64,000 nucleotides of DNA, from contig NZ_BCFL01000023.1 in NCBI RefSeq assembly GCF_002217755.1, positions 62,001-126,000 on the forward strand, given 5' to 3'. Below the pieces are notes generated by a model, which worked only from the letters and a program-made list of their open reading frames with translations, was not told the DNA's origin and did no database searches. Shown one piece after another: positions 44,348 to 52,987 of the stretch (position 1 is its first letter; every line of letters starts with the position of its first letter). Source of the DNA: Streptomyces hyaluromycini. GTDB taxonomy: Bacteria > Actinomycetota > Actinomycetes > Streptomycetales > Streptomycetaceae. The translations under genes and the position numbers were made by a program.

Positions 44348-45211
44348 CTACAGGCTGCTCAACGCCCCCGTCCGCCGCATCGCCAGCAGATACAGCACGA
44401 TGACGACGACCGGGACGGTGGCGAGGGCGGCGGCCATGGGCAGGTTGAGTTCGATGTTGGCGTAGACGAGGTTGCCGATGAGCTGGCTCTTGCCGCCGAC
44501 GATCTGCACGGTGATGTAGTCGCCGAGGCTGAGCGAGAACGTGAACACCGAGCCGGCGGTGACCGACGGCAGCACCATCGGCAGCACCACGGACCGGAAG
44601 GTCCGGCCGGCGCGGGCGCCCAGGTCGGCCGAGGCGTCAAGGAGGTTGTCGGGCAGCTGCTCCAGCGCGGTGTGGATCGGCAGGATCATGTAGGGCAGCC
44701 ACAGGTAGGTCAGGGTCAGCACGGTGGCCGGCAGCCCGAAGCCCGGACCGCTCAGCCCGAGGGGCTTGAGCAGCCAGTCGGCGAGCCCGCCCTCGGACAG
44801 GATCAGCCGCCACGCGTACACCTTGACCAGGTAACTCGCCCACAGCGGCGTGAGGATGGCGACCACCAGCAGGGGGCGCCGGCTCGGCTTGGCGATGCGG
44901 GCGGTGTAGAAGGCGACCGGGAAGGCGATCACCGCGCACAGGGCGGTCACCGCGAGGGCGACGCCGACGCTGCGCAGGATCACCTGCCGGAACACCGGCG
45001 TGGTGAACAGTTCGTGGAAGTTGTCGGTCGACCAGACCTTGACGACCTCGGAGGTGAAGGAGTCCGTCGTCCAGAACGCGGAGACGAACAGCACGGCCAG
45101 CGAGCCGAGGTAGAGCACGGCCAGCCACAGCAGCGGGGCGGTCAGCAGCAGGGCGAGGCGGAGCCGGGGGCGCCGGTGCAGCGCCCCCGCGGTCCGGGTG
45201 AGCAGGGCCAT
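44348..45211 (-). CDS. polyamine-type ABC transporter permease (PotB-like)
   Basis: A 287-aa permease with a cytoplasmic basic N-terminus, six hydrophobic helices and the loop DASADLGARAGRTFRSVVLP. The ATG at 45211 lies 3 nt after the stop of the binding-protein gene. It forms the membrane channel with the PotC-like subunit. Confidence 0.93.
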   Translation of the reverse strand: MALLTRTAGALHRRPRLRLALLLTAPLLWLAVLYLGSLAVLFVSAFWTTDSFTSEVVKVWSTDNFHELFTTPVFRQVILRSVGVALAVTALCAVIAFPVAFYTARIAKPSRRPLLVVAILTPLWASYLVKVYAWRLILSEGGLADWLLKPLGLSGPGFGLPATVLTLTYLWLPYMILPIHTALEQLPDNLLDASADLGARAGRTFRSVVLPMVLPSVTAGSVFTFSLSLGDYITVQIVGGKSQLIGNLVYANIELNLPMAAALATVPVVVIVLYLLAMRRTGALSSL

Positions 45212-45214
45212 GGG

Positions 45215-46405
45215 TCAGCCCTTGATCTCGGTCCAGGCCTGCACCCACTTGGCGTACGGCACGCACTTGACGTCGGTGCGGCCGTCCAGGCACTGCTCGA
45301 TGGGCGTGTTCCAGAAGGCGATGTTCTTCCAGTAGGTCTCGTCGGCCGCGTGGTAGGTGGCGCAGAAGTTCTTGTCGCTGGTCAGGTCGCAGGCCTTGGC
45401 GTTGGCCGGGGCCTCGCCGAAGTACTCGGCGACCTCGGCGTTGACCTTCGGGGAGACGATCCAGTTCAGCCACTGGTAGGCGCAGTTGGGGTGCTTGGCC
45501 TTGGCGGAGACCATCCAGGTGTCGGACCAGCCGGTGGAACCCTCCTTCGGTACGAAGGCCTTGACCTTCGCGCCCTCGTCGGCGGCCAGGTTGGCGATCA
45601 CCTGCCAGCTGGTGCCGATGACGGAGTCGCCGCTCTTGAAGGCGGAGATCTCCTTGAGGTAGTCGCTCCAGTACTCGCCGATGTCCGCGTTCTGCTTCTT
45701 CAGCAGGGCGACGGCCGCGTCGAACTGCTTCTGGTCGAGCGCGTAGGGGTCCTTGATCTTCAACTCGGGCTTGGTGGCCTTGAGGTAGAGGGCCGCGTCG
45801 GCGATGTAGATCGGCGAGTCGTAGGCGGTGACATGGCCCTTGTACGTGCCGGCGTCGTCGAAGACGGCCGACCAGGAGGTGGGCGCGGGACTGACCTTCT
45901 GGGTGTTGTACATCAGCAGGTTGGCGCCGCGGCCGTGCGGGATGCCGTACATCTGGCCCTTGACCGAGTTCCAGGCGCCGTTCTTCAGGCCGCTGAAGAT
46001 GTCCTTGTAGTTCGGTACGAGCTTGGTGTTGACGGGGGCGGCGTCGCCGGAGGCGATCAGGCGCAGGGAGGCGTCGCCGGAGGCGGAGACGGCGTCGTAC
46101 TGGCCGGTCTTCATCAGCTTGACCATCTCGTCGGAGCTGGCCGCGACCTTGGAGTTGACCTGGCAGCCGGTCTGCTTCTCGAAGTCGGTGACCCAGTCCA
46201 CCTTGGGGTCGTCGGAGCCGTCCTCGACATAGCCGGCCCAGGCGATCAGGTTGACCTCGCCCTCGCTCTTGCCGAGCTTCGCGAGGGGCTTGAGGTCGGG
46301 CGGGTTGAGTCCGGTCGAGGAACCGGAGCCGGAGGAGCCGCAGGCGGTGGCGGCCAGCAGCAGCGCGGCGAAGACGGCCGCGGTGAGGGGGCGGGTGAGG
46401 CGCAC
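45215..46405 (-). CDS. polyamine-type substrate-binding lipoprotein (PotD-like)
   Basis: A 396-aa lipoprotein. The signal peptide ends in lipobox LAATAC (about residue 22). It is followed by a Ser/Gly linker and a type-2 binding fold with VNLIAWAGYVEDG near residue 50, typical of PotD/PotF relatives. It delivers ligand to the PotB/PotC-like permeases. Polyamines are the default inference; many actinobacterial members bind other amines or amino acids. Confidence 0.93.
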   Translation of the reverse strand: MRLTRPLTAAVFAALLLAATACGSSGSGSSTGLNPPDLKPLAKLGKSEGEVNLIAWAGYVEDGSDDPKVDWVTDFEKQTGCQVNSKVAASSDEMVKLMKTGQYDAVSASGDASLRLIASGDAAPVNTKLVPNYKDIFSGLKNGAWNSVKGQMYGIPHGRGANLLMYNTQKVSPAPTSWSAVFDDAGTYKGHVTAYDSPIYIADAALYLKATKPELKIKDPYALDQKQFDAAVALLKKQNADIGEYWSDYLKEISAFKSGDSVIGTSWQVIANLAADEGAKVKAFVPKEGSTGWSDTWMVSAKAKHPNCAYQWLNWIVSPKVNAEVAEYFGEAPANAKACDLTSDKNFCATYHAADETYWKNIAFWNTPIEQCLDGRTDVKCVPYAKWVQAWTEIKG

Positions 46406-46481
46406 GACGTACTCCAGGAACGTGAGGGACGGCGGATCCGGACGTGAGGACGGCGGGTCGGTCGCCGTGAGGGCGGGCGGG

Positions 46482-47513
46482 TCAGTCGGGGACGTGGACG
46501 GTGTGCCGGCGCTGCCAGCGCAGCCGGACGCGGGTGCCGCGGTAGCCGGCGACGTCCTCGGCGGAGGTGTCGAGGTTCTGCTGGAGCGCGGTGAGCCGGC
46601 CGCCGCCGTCCAGGTCGACCAGGAAGCGGGTGGCGTCGCCGAGGTAGACCACTTCGGCGACGGTGCCCACGGCGGTGTTGTGGCCTTCCTCGTCCGGGTC
46701 GGCGGTCTCCTTGAGGACCCGGATCTTCTCGGGCCGGATGCTGTGGGTGCCGCTCTCGCCGAGCACGCGCAGGGCGGCCTCGCCGGTGAGCAGGTTGGAG
46801 GTGCCGACGAAGGAGGCGACGAACGCGGTGGCGGGGCGTTCGTAGATCTCGGCGGGGGTGCCGACCTGTTCGATGCGGCCCTGATGGAAGACGGCGACGC
46901 GGTCGCTCATCGTCAGGGCCTCCTCCTGGTCGTGGGTGACGAAGACGAAGGTGATGCCCACCTCCCGTTGCAGCGCCTTGAGTTCGATCTGCATCTGCTC
47001 GCGCAGCTTGAGGTCGAGGGCGCCGAGCGGCTCGTCGAGGAGCAGCACGCGGGGGCGTCCGACGAGGGCGCGGGCGAGGGCGACGCGCTGACGCTGGCCG
47101 CCGGAGAGCTGGGACGGGCGGCGGCCGCCGAAGCCTTCGAGGCGGACCTCGGCGAGGGCCTTGCGGGCCCGGACCAGGCGTTCGGCCTTGGGGACCCGGC
47201 GGACCTTGAGGGAGTAGGCGACGTTCTGCTCGACGGTCATGTGCGGGAACAGGGCGTAGTCCTGGAAGACGGTGTGCACGTCCCGTTCGAAGGGGGCGCG
47301 GCGGGTGACGTCCTGTCCGGCGAGTTCGATCGTGCCCGAGGTGGGGCTCTCGAAGCCGGCGACCATGCGCAGGACGGTGGTCTTGCCGGACCCGGAGGGG
47401 CCGAGCATCGAGAAGAACTCGCCGTCCCGGATCTCCAGGTCGACCCCGGCCACGGCGGTGGTGTCGCCGAACGACTTCCGCAGATCCCGCAACCGGATCG
47501 CGCTGGCCTCCAT
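46482..47513 (-). CDS. polyamine-type ABC transporter ATPase (PotA-like)
   Basis: A 343-aa ATPase with Walker A GPSGSGKTT, Q-loop VFQDYALFPH, signature LSGGQRQR, Walker B VLLLDEPLGALD and the switch FVTHDQEEA. The C-terminal TOBE-type beta-barrel (about 250-343) is usual for PotA. The ATG at 47513 (MEASAIRL) was preferred to an upstream in-frame start at 47576. It is the first gene of the operon and divergent from the GntR-type regulator. Confidence 0.94.
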   Translation of the reverse strand: MEASAIRLRDLRKSFGDTTAVAGVDLEIRDGEFFSMLGPSGSGKTTVLRMVAGFESPTSGTIELAGQDVTRRAPFERDVHTVFQDYALFPHMTVEQNVAYSLKVRRVPKAERLVRARKALAEVRLEGFGGRRPSQLSGGQRQRVALARALVGRPRVLLLDEPLGALDLKLREQMQIELKALQREVGITFVFVTHDQEEALTMSDRVAVFHQGRIEQVGTPAEIYERPATAFVASFVGTSNLLTGEAALRVLGESGTHSIRPEKIRVLKETADPDEEGHNTAVGTVAEVVYLGDATRFLVDLDGGGRLTALQQNLDTSAEDVAGYRGTRVRLRWQRRHTVHVPD

Positions 47514-47565
47514 GGGCGGGAACCTTTCTGCCGCTCTCTTGCGTTGCACCTGGTGACCGGAAAGA

Positions 47566-47577
47566 TATGAAGTCATA
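47566..47577. promoter_or_regulatory. candidate GntR operator between potA-like and gntR-type genes
   Basis: TATGA-AG-TCATA is an inverted repeat with perfect 5-bp arms in the 123-bp divergent region. A second dyad, CACC-T-GGTG, lies at 47547-47555. The FadR/GntR protein encoded next door is the obvious candidate to bind one of them and control both directions. Confidence 0.45.
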
Positions 47578-47636
47578 GTTCAAAGCTCAAGACCCTTCTG
47601 AGGTAAAGCTTGGGTCAACGCATAGGGTGGTGGGCC

Positions 47637-48377
47637 GTGAGACAGCAGCAGACGGACGGCGGCGCCCGAAAGGCCGTCTTCGCCCCGGTGGACAGCGGGG
47701 CCCGGGTCGACGCCGTGGTCCGCCGGATCGGCGACGCCATCGACCTCGGCCTGCTCGCCGACGGGGAGCAGCTGCCCGGCGAGACCGAGCTGGCCGGACA
47801 GCTCGGGGTGTCCACGGTGACCCTGCGGGAGGCGCTGATGGCACTGCGCCAGCAGGGTCTGGTGGTCACCCGCCGGGGCCGGGGCGGCGGCAGCTTCGTG
47901 TCCTCCCCCGAGGTGCCCGACCGGGAGCGGCTCACGGAGCGGCTGCGCGGCTGGAGCCCCGAGGAGCTGCGCGACCTCGGCGACCACTGGGCGGCCCTGT
48001 CCGGCACCGCCGCCCACCTCGCCGCCGAGCGCACCGAGGACCACGACCTCGACCAGCTCCGCCGGACCACCGAGGAGCTGCGCGCGGCGCCGGACGCGGC
48101 GGCGCGCAGCCGGGTGTACGGCCGCTTCCACGTGGAGCTGGCCGCCGCCGCCCAGTCGGCCCGGCTCACCCGGGAACAGGTCGCGCTCCAGACGGAGATC
48201 GGGGCGCTGCTCTGCCTTGTGCTCGGTGACGACGAATATCGTGAAGAGGTGGCGGACCGTCACCGGTCCGTAATCTCCGCCGTGCAGGATGGGGCGCACG
48301 CACCGGCCAGGGAGCTGGCCGAGCGGTGCGTACGGGACTCGGCGGCACGGCTCATCGCCCTGCGGCTGGCCCTGTAG
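47637..48377 (+). CDS. GntR-family (FadR-type) transcriptional regulator
   Basis: A 246-aa regulator. It has an N-terminal winged helix (GEQLPGETELAGQLGVSTVTLREALMALRQQGLV, near 40-75, with the RRGRGGGSFV wing) and an all-helical FCD-like C-terminal domain. A GTG start at 47637 was chosen because it follows GGTGGTGGG and gives the usual N-terminus. Divergent from the polyamine-type transporter operon, and followed 38 nt later by a Cache-domain gene. Confidence 0.93.
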   Translation: MRQQQTDGGARKAVFAPVDSGARVDAVVRRIGDAIDLGLLADGEQLPGETELAGQLGVSTVTLREALMALRQQGLVVTRRGRGGGSFVSSPEVPDRERLTERLRGWSPEELRDLGDHWAALSGTAAHLAAERTEDHDLDQLRRTTEELRAAPDAAARSRVYGRFHVELAAAAQSARLTREQVALQTEIGALLCLVLGDDEYREEVADRHRSVISAVQDGAHAPARELAERCVRDSAARLIALRLAL

Positions 48378-48415
48378 CCGCACCGCGCCCGCTCCCCCGT
48401 CCGCTGGAGGGCACC

Positions 48416-49195
48416 ATGAGCCGCAGCACCGTCCCCTCCGGCCCGTCGACGGCCACGCTCGACGCCGCCGAGGAGTACGTGGCCGCGCGGGTCGGCCACG
48501 CCCTGGAGGCGGTGTTCGACGCCGTCGCGGCCACCCGCGCCGACACGGCCGCGCTGCTGGCCCGGGTGGCCGCGGAGGGCCGCCGGCCGGTGACCGCGGA
48601 CCTGGCCGCGCTCCGGCCCGGGCTCCATCTGCGGCTGGCCCGGCAGGAACTGGTCTCCGGCGTCGGGTTCGTGGCCGCGCCCGGGGTGCTGGCGGACGTC
48701 CCGGCCTGGCTGGAGTGGTGGCAGAGCGACGCCTGCGGGGACGTACGGCCGCTGCTCCTCGACCTCGACCCGCGCACCTCGGCCTACTCCGACTACACGC
48801 ACTGGGACTGGTTCGCGCTGCCCCGGGACACCGGGCGGCGGGCGGTGGCCGGGCCGTACGTCGACTACCTCTGCTCGGACGAGTACAGCCTCACGCTGTC
48901 GGCACCGGTGGAGGTGGGCGGCCGGTTCCTGGGCGTGGCCGCCGCCGACGTGTACCTGCGGCACTTCGAGGCGGCCGCGCTGCCGCTGCTGCGCGAGCTG
49001 CCCGGACCCGCGCGGCTGGTCAACGCCCGCGGCCGGGTGGCGGCGTCGGCGGACCCGGCACAGCTCGCCGGTTCACTGACCAGGGGGCCGGACTTCGCGG
49101 CGGTCCTGGAGAGCGGGCGGCCGGGCACGTTCGGCGGGGTGCGGCTGGTGCCGTGCCGGGGCGTGCCGCTGGTCCTGGTCGTGGCGGGCGAATGA
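48416..49195 (+). CDS. cytosolic Cache-domain protein
   Basis: A 259-aa protein without a signal peptide or membrane helices. The central part (about 110-235: WLEWWQSDACGDVRPLLLD, YTHWDWFALP, GPYVDYLCSDEYSLTLSAPV) resembles the PDC/Cache ligand-binding fold, preceded by a helical N-terminus. The ATG follows GGAGG. It is co-directional with the GntR-type gene beside an amine transporter. A role as a soluble ligand sensor or co-regulator for that transporter is inferred; no catalytic motif is seen. Confidence 0.75.
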   Translation: MSRSTVPSGPSTATLDAAEEYVAARVGHALEAVFDAVAATRADTAALLARVAAEGRRPVTADLAALRPGLHLRLARQELVSGVGFVAAPGVLADVPAWLEWWQSDACGDVRPLLLDLDPRTSAYSDYTHWDWFALPRDTGRRAVAGPYVDYLCSDEYSLTLSAPVEVGGRFLGVAAADVYLRHFEAAALPLLRELPGPARLVNARGRVAASADPAQLAGSLTRGPDFAAVLESGRPGTFGGVRLVPCRGVPLVLVVAGE

Positions 49196-49226
49196 GACGG
49201 AGCAGGGGCGAGGCGGCGGTCGGGAC

Positions 49227-49259
49227 GTCGCCGGCGTCCGGCCCGGCGCCGTCGGCGAC
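49227..49259. terminator. candidate stem-loop between convergent genes
   Basis: GTCGCCG (49227-49233) pairs with CGGCGAC (49253-49259), and the loop contains further G/C pairing. It sits between the ends of the Cache-domain gene and the convergent MmyB-like gene. There is no U-tract, as is usual in high-GC genomes. Confidence 0.4.
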
Positions 49260-49280
49260 CTGAACGCCGACGGTGCCGGG

Positions 49281-49949
49281 TCAGCCTTCGGGGGCCGGGA
49301 CGACGGTGAGATGGGCGCCCAGGCCGCCGGGCCGGCGGGAGCGGCGCGGGGCGGCGGGGCGGGGGACGGCGCGCAGCACCAGGGTGTAACGCGCGTAGCC
49401 CATGTCCTGAAGGGTCTTGGGGGTCTCGCCGACCACCCGGCACTCGGTGGCGCCCAGCCGCGGGTCCGGGTGCAGCAGCGGCCGGACGGCCCCGTCGAGC
49501 TGTGCGCCGTCCTCGCCGACCACGCGCAGCCAGTGCGGCAGGCCCTGCCGGAAGGCGGCCTCCATGATGGGGTCCTGGGCGATCTCCCGGCGGATCGACT
49601 GGAGTTCGTGGTCGTGGCCGTACCGCTCCAGTGTGGCCTTGAACTGCGCCAGCATCGGCAGGCACCAGCCCGCCTCGTGGGCGCCGAGGACCGATCCGGC
49701 GTCCGGGTGGAACAGGACGAAACGCAGGAAGTTGTCCCCGGGCATCGCCGTCGGATGCGGGGCGACCTCCCGGAAAAGTGTCTCGAACGCGCCGTTGGCC
49801 AGCACCACGTCCCAGCGGTGGTCCACCACCAGGGACGGGAAGGGGACCGCGTCCAGCAGTAACGCGTAGTCCTGGAGATACGCCTGGGCCTCGAGACCCT
49901 CGGGGACGGGCCGCGGCGCCGGACGCCGCCCACCTGCCTGATATGCCAT
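49281..49949 (-). CDS. MmyB-like ligand-domain protein without DNA-binding domain
   Basis: A 222-aa protein that resembles the C-terminal ligand-binding (PAS-like) domain of MmyB/XRE regulators: FPSLVVDHRWDVVLANGAFETLF, PGDNFLRFVLFHPDA, then YGHDHELQSIRREIAQDP and a beta-rich end. The N-terminal helix-turn-helix of that family is absent, replaced by about 20 basic/Pro residues. ATG at 49949. It is divergent from an XRE-type gene, so it may act with that or another DNA-binding partner. The tail (about 195-222) is Arg/Pro-rich and disordered. Confidence 0.7.
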   Translation of the reverse strand: MAYQAGGRRPAPRPVPEGLEAQAYLQDYALLLDAVPFPSLVVDHRWDVVLANGAFETLFREVAPHPTAMPGDNFLRFVLFHPDAGSVLGAHEAGWCLPMLAQFKATLERYGHDHELQSIRREIAQDPIMEAAFRQGLPHWLRVVGEDGAQLDGAVRPLLHPDPRLGATECRVVGETPKTLQDMGYARYTLVLRAVPRPAAPRRSRRPGGLGAHLTVVPAPEG

Positions 49950-50063
49950 CGGGAGGTCACCCCTCTTGCCTATGCGGCCTTCTCGCGGCGATGTGATCCT
50001 GCTGCCCCACCCTGAGTCATGTCAACTATCGTGGCATTTCATGTCTGTTGACGTCCGAAATTG

Positions 50064-50077
50064 GCCACAGTTGTGGC
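50064..50077. promoter_or_regulatory. inverted repeat in the divergent MmyB-like / XRE region
   Basis: GCCACA-GT-TGTGGC has perfect 6-bp arms. A second dyad, GTCAAC (50021-50026) with GTTGAC (50047-50052), lies just upstream. Both are in the 255-bp divergent region and could be operators of the XRE protein. Confidence 0.5.
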
Positions 50078-50204
50078 GAGACCTGGATGTGAGTTCGAAC
50101 CACCCGCTAATCTCCGGGGGGTTCATGCCGGGAAGTTCACGGCAGTGCTTGTGAGAAGCCCCTGATTCCCCTTGTTTTTCCTGAGAGACGTAGGAGTTCT
50201 GTCG

Positions 50205-50861
50205 GTGACGGATGGCTACGAGGATCCGGGCGCCGCGGCGACCGCCCAGCTGCCGGCCGCCGTCGCCCGCGTCACCGCGCTCGCCGACCGGCTGGGCGTG
50301 CCGCACGCCGAGGTCTTCCACGTCGGACGGCTCTCCTTCGCCTGCGGTGTCCCCGAGCCCGTGGTGCGGGCCCTGCTGACCGGCCGCCCGGCGGGCGAGC
50401 CCGATGTCCAGGCCCGCTTCCTGCAACGCCTCGACCTGCTGCGCCGCACCCGGCTCAAGCCGAACGGCCGCAAGCACACCCAGCAGGAGATCGCCGACGG
50501 TGCGGGCATGTCCCGGCAGCAGGCCGGCGCCCTGATCAACGGTGACCGGCGGCCGACCATGGAGCACTGCGACGCCCTCCAGCGCTTCTTCCGCGTGCAC
50601 GCGGGCTTCCTCACCGCCGAGGACCCCGAGGCCCTCGCCGGTGCCCTGCAGCGCGTCGAGCAGGAGCTGCTGCAGAAGCTGGCCGACCGGGAGCGGGCCG
50701 CGGCGGAGGCGGCCGTGGACCCGCTGGAGCGGCTGTTGCAGGACCACGGGGTGCGCGGCATCGCGTGGCGGGCCGCGCAGCTGCCCACCGACCAGCACCG
50801 GGACAAGGTCGCGGAATGGCTGGACATGCTCCTGGAGAGCGTCAAGCGGCCCGAGTCGTGA
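50205..50861 (+). CDS. XRE-type helix-turn-helix regulator
   Basis: A 218-aa protein whose central segment (about 88-125: HTQQEIADGAGMSRQQAGALINGDRRPTMEH) is a Cro/C1-type helix-turn-helix, with an acidic, Ala-rich helical C-terminus. GTG start at 50205 with TAGGAG upstream. It is followed 28 nt later by an ImmA/IrrE-like metalloprotease gene, the classic pairing in which the peptidase modulates an XRE repressor. Confidence 0.85.
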   Translation: MTDGYEDPGAAATAQLPAAVARVTALADRLGVPHAEVFHVGRLSFACGVPEPVVRALLTGRPAGEPDVQARFLQRLDLLRRTRLKPNGRKHTQQEIADGAGMSRQQAGALINGDRRPTMEHCDALQRFFRVHAGFLTAEDPEALAGALQRVEQELLQKLADRERAAAEAAVDPLERLLQDHGVRGIAWRAAQLPTDQHRDKVAEWLDMLLESVKRPES

Positions 50862-50889
50862 GCCGAGAGTCGTGAGCCGAGGGAGAAGA

Positions 50890-51447
50890 GTGGGCATCGG
50901 CAGGGACATGCGCCGGCTGAGCGGTGAGCTGGTCGGGGAGCTGACCCTGCCCGCGCCCGCCCCGCCGCAGGAGCTGTACCGGGCGCTGTGCGACGCGCTG
51001 GGCCGCCGCCGCGGCCGCCCCGTCCAGTTCCGTACGGCGGTCTTCCCGCCCGGCACGGCCAGCGGGCTCTGGCTCGACCTGACCGACCGCGACCTGGTCG
51101 TCGTCGAGGAACGCACCGTGCCCGACCACCAGTTGGTGATCCTCGGCCATGAACTGTGGCACATGCACGCCGAGCACTGCGGCCATGACATGGAGGGGGT
51201 CGGGGTGGCCGCGCGACTCCTCGGCGCGGGCACCGAGGCCGACCAGGCCGCGCTCCAGGCCGCCGTCCAGCGGGTGGCCGCCCGTACCCGCTCCGACCGG
51301 GCCGAGGAACGGGACGCGGAGACCTTCGGGCTGCTGCTGGCCAGCAAGTGCCGGACCTGGCTCGCGGGTTCGGCCCTGCGCGGGCCGGTACGGCGGCACG
51401 ACGTGGCGGGCCGCATCGAGGTGTCGCTGGGGTACCTGGGGAAGTGA
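50890..51447 (+). CDS. ImmA/IrrE-like metallopeptidase
   Basis: A 185-aa protein with the zinc-protease motif HELWH (His87-Glu88...His91) and a following AEHCGHD, typical of COG2856 ImmA/IrrE-type proteins. GTG start at 50890 after GGGAGAAGA. It forms a two-gene unit with the XRE regulator and is expected to inactivate or cleave that regulator under some signal. A toxin-antitoxin role is an alternative reading. Confidence 0.82.
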   Translation: MGIGRDMRRLSGELVGELTLPAPAPPQELYRALCDALGRRRGRPVQFRTAVFPPGTASGLWLDLTDRDLVVVEERTVPDHQLVILGHELWHMHAEHCGHDMEGVGVAARLLGAGTEADQAALQAAVQRVAARTRSDRAEERDAETFGLLLASKCRTWLAGSALRGPVRRHDVAGRIEVSLGYLGK

Positions 51448-51456
51448 CACGCCCTC

Positions 51457-51479
51457 AGCCCGGCCCCTGTCGCCGGGCT
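51457..51479. terminator. bidirectional terminator stem-loop
   Basis: AGCCCGGC (51457-51464) and GCCGGGCT (51472-51479) form an 8-bp perfect stem with a 7-nt loop between the convergent ImmA-like and alpha/beta-hydrolase genes. The right arm touches the hydrolase stop codon. Confidence 0.65.
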
Positions 51480-52501
51480 CACGTGGCGCTGCGTTCGCTC
51501 GCCTCGCGCAGGTCTCGCTGCGCGGCCGGGTCGTGGCCGGTGTCGGGGCGGCCGTCGAGGAGCAGGGTGCGCCAGTGCTCACGGCTCCAGTCCGCCGGGG
51601 CGGTGGTGGCGGTGAACTCCTGGACCAGGGCGACGAAGCGGGCCGGGTCGGCGTGGAAGGGGAAGTGCCCGGCGCCCTCGAAGATCTCCAGCCGGGCGCC
51701 GGGCATCGCCTCGCGGGCGCGGTGGGCGTGCCGTACCGGGACCACGCTGTCGCGGTCGCCCCACAGGAGCATGGTCGGCATGCCCTCGGTGAGATAGCAG
51801 CGGTCCAGCATGGTGACGACCTGGCCGCGCCAGTCGACGACCGCGCGCAGGGTGCGGATGAAGGCGTTGTGGGAGGTCTCGTCGGGGAGCGCGTCGACCA
51901 GGGTGAGCAGTTCCGGGGCGTCCTGGCCGAGGCCGGTGTCCAGAAGTCTCAACAGGCGTACAGCCAGGCCCACTTGGAGGCGCATGCCGGGCAACCGCAG
52001 TGCGGACAGCAGCAGATGGGCACCGGGCAGCGAGACGAGCCGGAGCACCGGGTTGACCTCGCGGCCCACCCCGCCCGCGCTGACCAGGATGAGCCGCTCG
52101 GTGCGCTCGGGGAACTGGTAGGCGAACTGCATCGCGACTCCCCCGCCGAGCGAGTGCCCGACGAGGGTCACGGACTCGATGCCCAGGGTGGTCAGCAGAT
52201 CCCGCACCCCGTTGGCGTAGGCGGCGACCGAGTAGTCGGCCCGGGGCTTGTCCGACTCGCCGTGGCCGAGCAGGTCGGGGGCGATCACGGTGTGGGTGCG
52301 GGCGAGGTCGGGGATGAGTCGTGCCCAGGTCTCCGAGGAGTCCCCGATGCCGTGGATGAGGACCAGGGCGGGCCCTTCGCCGGCGATGCGGTAGGCGCGC
52401 CGGTATCCGTGCACGACTCGGTGGCGCGCCACGAGTTCCCCGTCGCCCACCGGGCGCAGGTGCGCGGTGCGCTGCGGACGGCTGGGCATCGCTTCTGTCA
52501 C
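51479..52501 (-). CDS. alpha/beta hydrolase
   Basis: A 340-aa alpha/beta-hydrolase-fold protein with the oxyanion strand VLIHGIGDSS, nucleophile GHSLGG, acid GDRDSVVP and His in GAGHFPFH. It has no signal peptide. A charged C-terminal extension (about 300-340) ends DLREASERSAT. Similar proteins are annotated as haloalkane dehalogenase-, epoxide hydrolase- or esterase-like; the substrate cannot be told here. The upstream region (52502-52745) is divergent with a small-protein gene. Confidence 0.88.
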   Translation of the reverse strand: MTEAMPSRPQRTAHLRPVGDGELVARHRVVHGYRRAYRIAGEGPALVLIHGIGDSSETWARLIPDLARTHTVIAPDLLGHGESDKPRADYSVAAYANGVRDLLTTLGIESVTLVGHSLGGGVAMQFAYQFPERTERLILVSAGGVGREVNPVLRLVSLPGAHLLLSALRLPGMRLQVGLAVRLLRLLDTGLGQDAPELLTLVDALPDETSHNAFIRTLRAVVDWRGQVVTMLDRCYLTEGMPTMLLWGDRDSVVPVRHAHRAREAMPGARLEIFEGAGHFPFHADPARFVALVQEFTATTAPADWSREHWRTLLLDGRPDTGHDPAAQRDLREASERSAT

Positions 52502-52745
52502 GGCTCGGCCTCCCCCGCTGTCCCGGGCCCGCTGCGGCCCGGCCGGATTTCTCTCCTTCCAGGGTAGGAAGACAATTCCCCAGGGAGTTTCGGTGTGGTT
52601 TCCGCTCTGCTAAGCGGGCGAACCGAGGCCGGGCGCGGGGGCGTTGTCAGTGGTGGACGGCAAGCTGGGGGGTGCGCACCGCACACGCGGTGTGCGCGCG
52701 CCGTCCGGGCGCGTGACCTCGACGACCGACGGGGAGAGCCGACCG

Positions 52746-52973
52746 ATGCACACCGCCGTACTGACCGACCGTGAACGCGCCGCCGTCCAGGCCTATCTGC
52801 GCCTGCTGCACACCGTGCGCGCGGCCTTCGACGGGCCGCCCGGCGGCTCGCGCCCCTTCCTGGTGCCGCCGGCCGTGCTCGCCGAGGCCGAGGAGGCCCT
52901 GGCCGGGGCCGGACTGGCGGGCAACGAGGAGGCGTTCTTCCGGCTGCTGCACGACTGGTGCCCACCCACCTGA
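52746..52973 (+). CDS. small conserved-looking helical protein, function unknown
   Basis: A 75-aa protein beginning ATG at 52746 behind GGGGAGAGCCGACC. Two amphipathic helical stretches (TDRERAAVQAYLRLLHTVRAAF and PPAVLAEAEEALAGAGLAG) are followed by NEEAFFRLLHDW. Codon positions show the expected G/C bias, and the gene fits neatly between a divergent hydrolase and a convergent PPTase. No family is recognised. Confidence 0.6.
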   Translation: MHTAVLTDRERAAVQAYLRLLHTVRAAFDGPPGGSRPFLVPPAVLAEAEEALAGAGLAGNEEAFFRLLHDWCPPT

Positions 52974-52987
52974 GCCGACGTGGTGCG

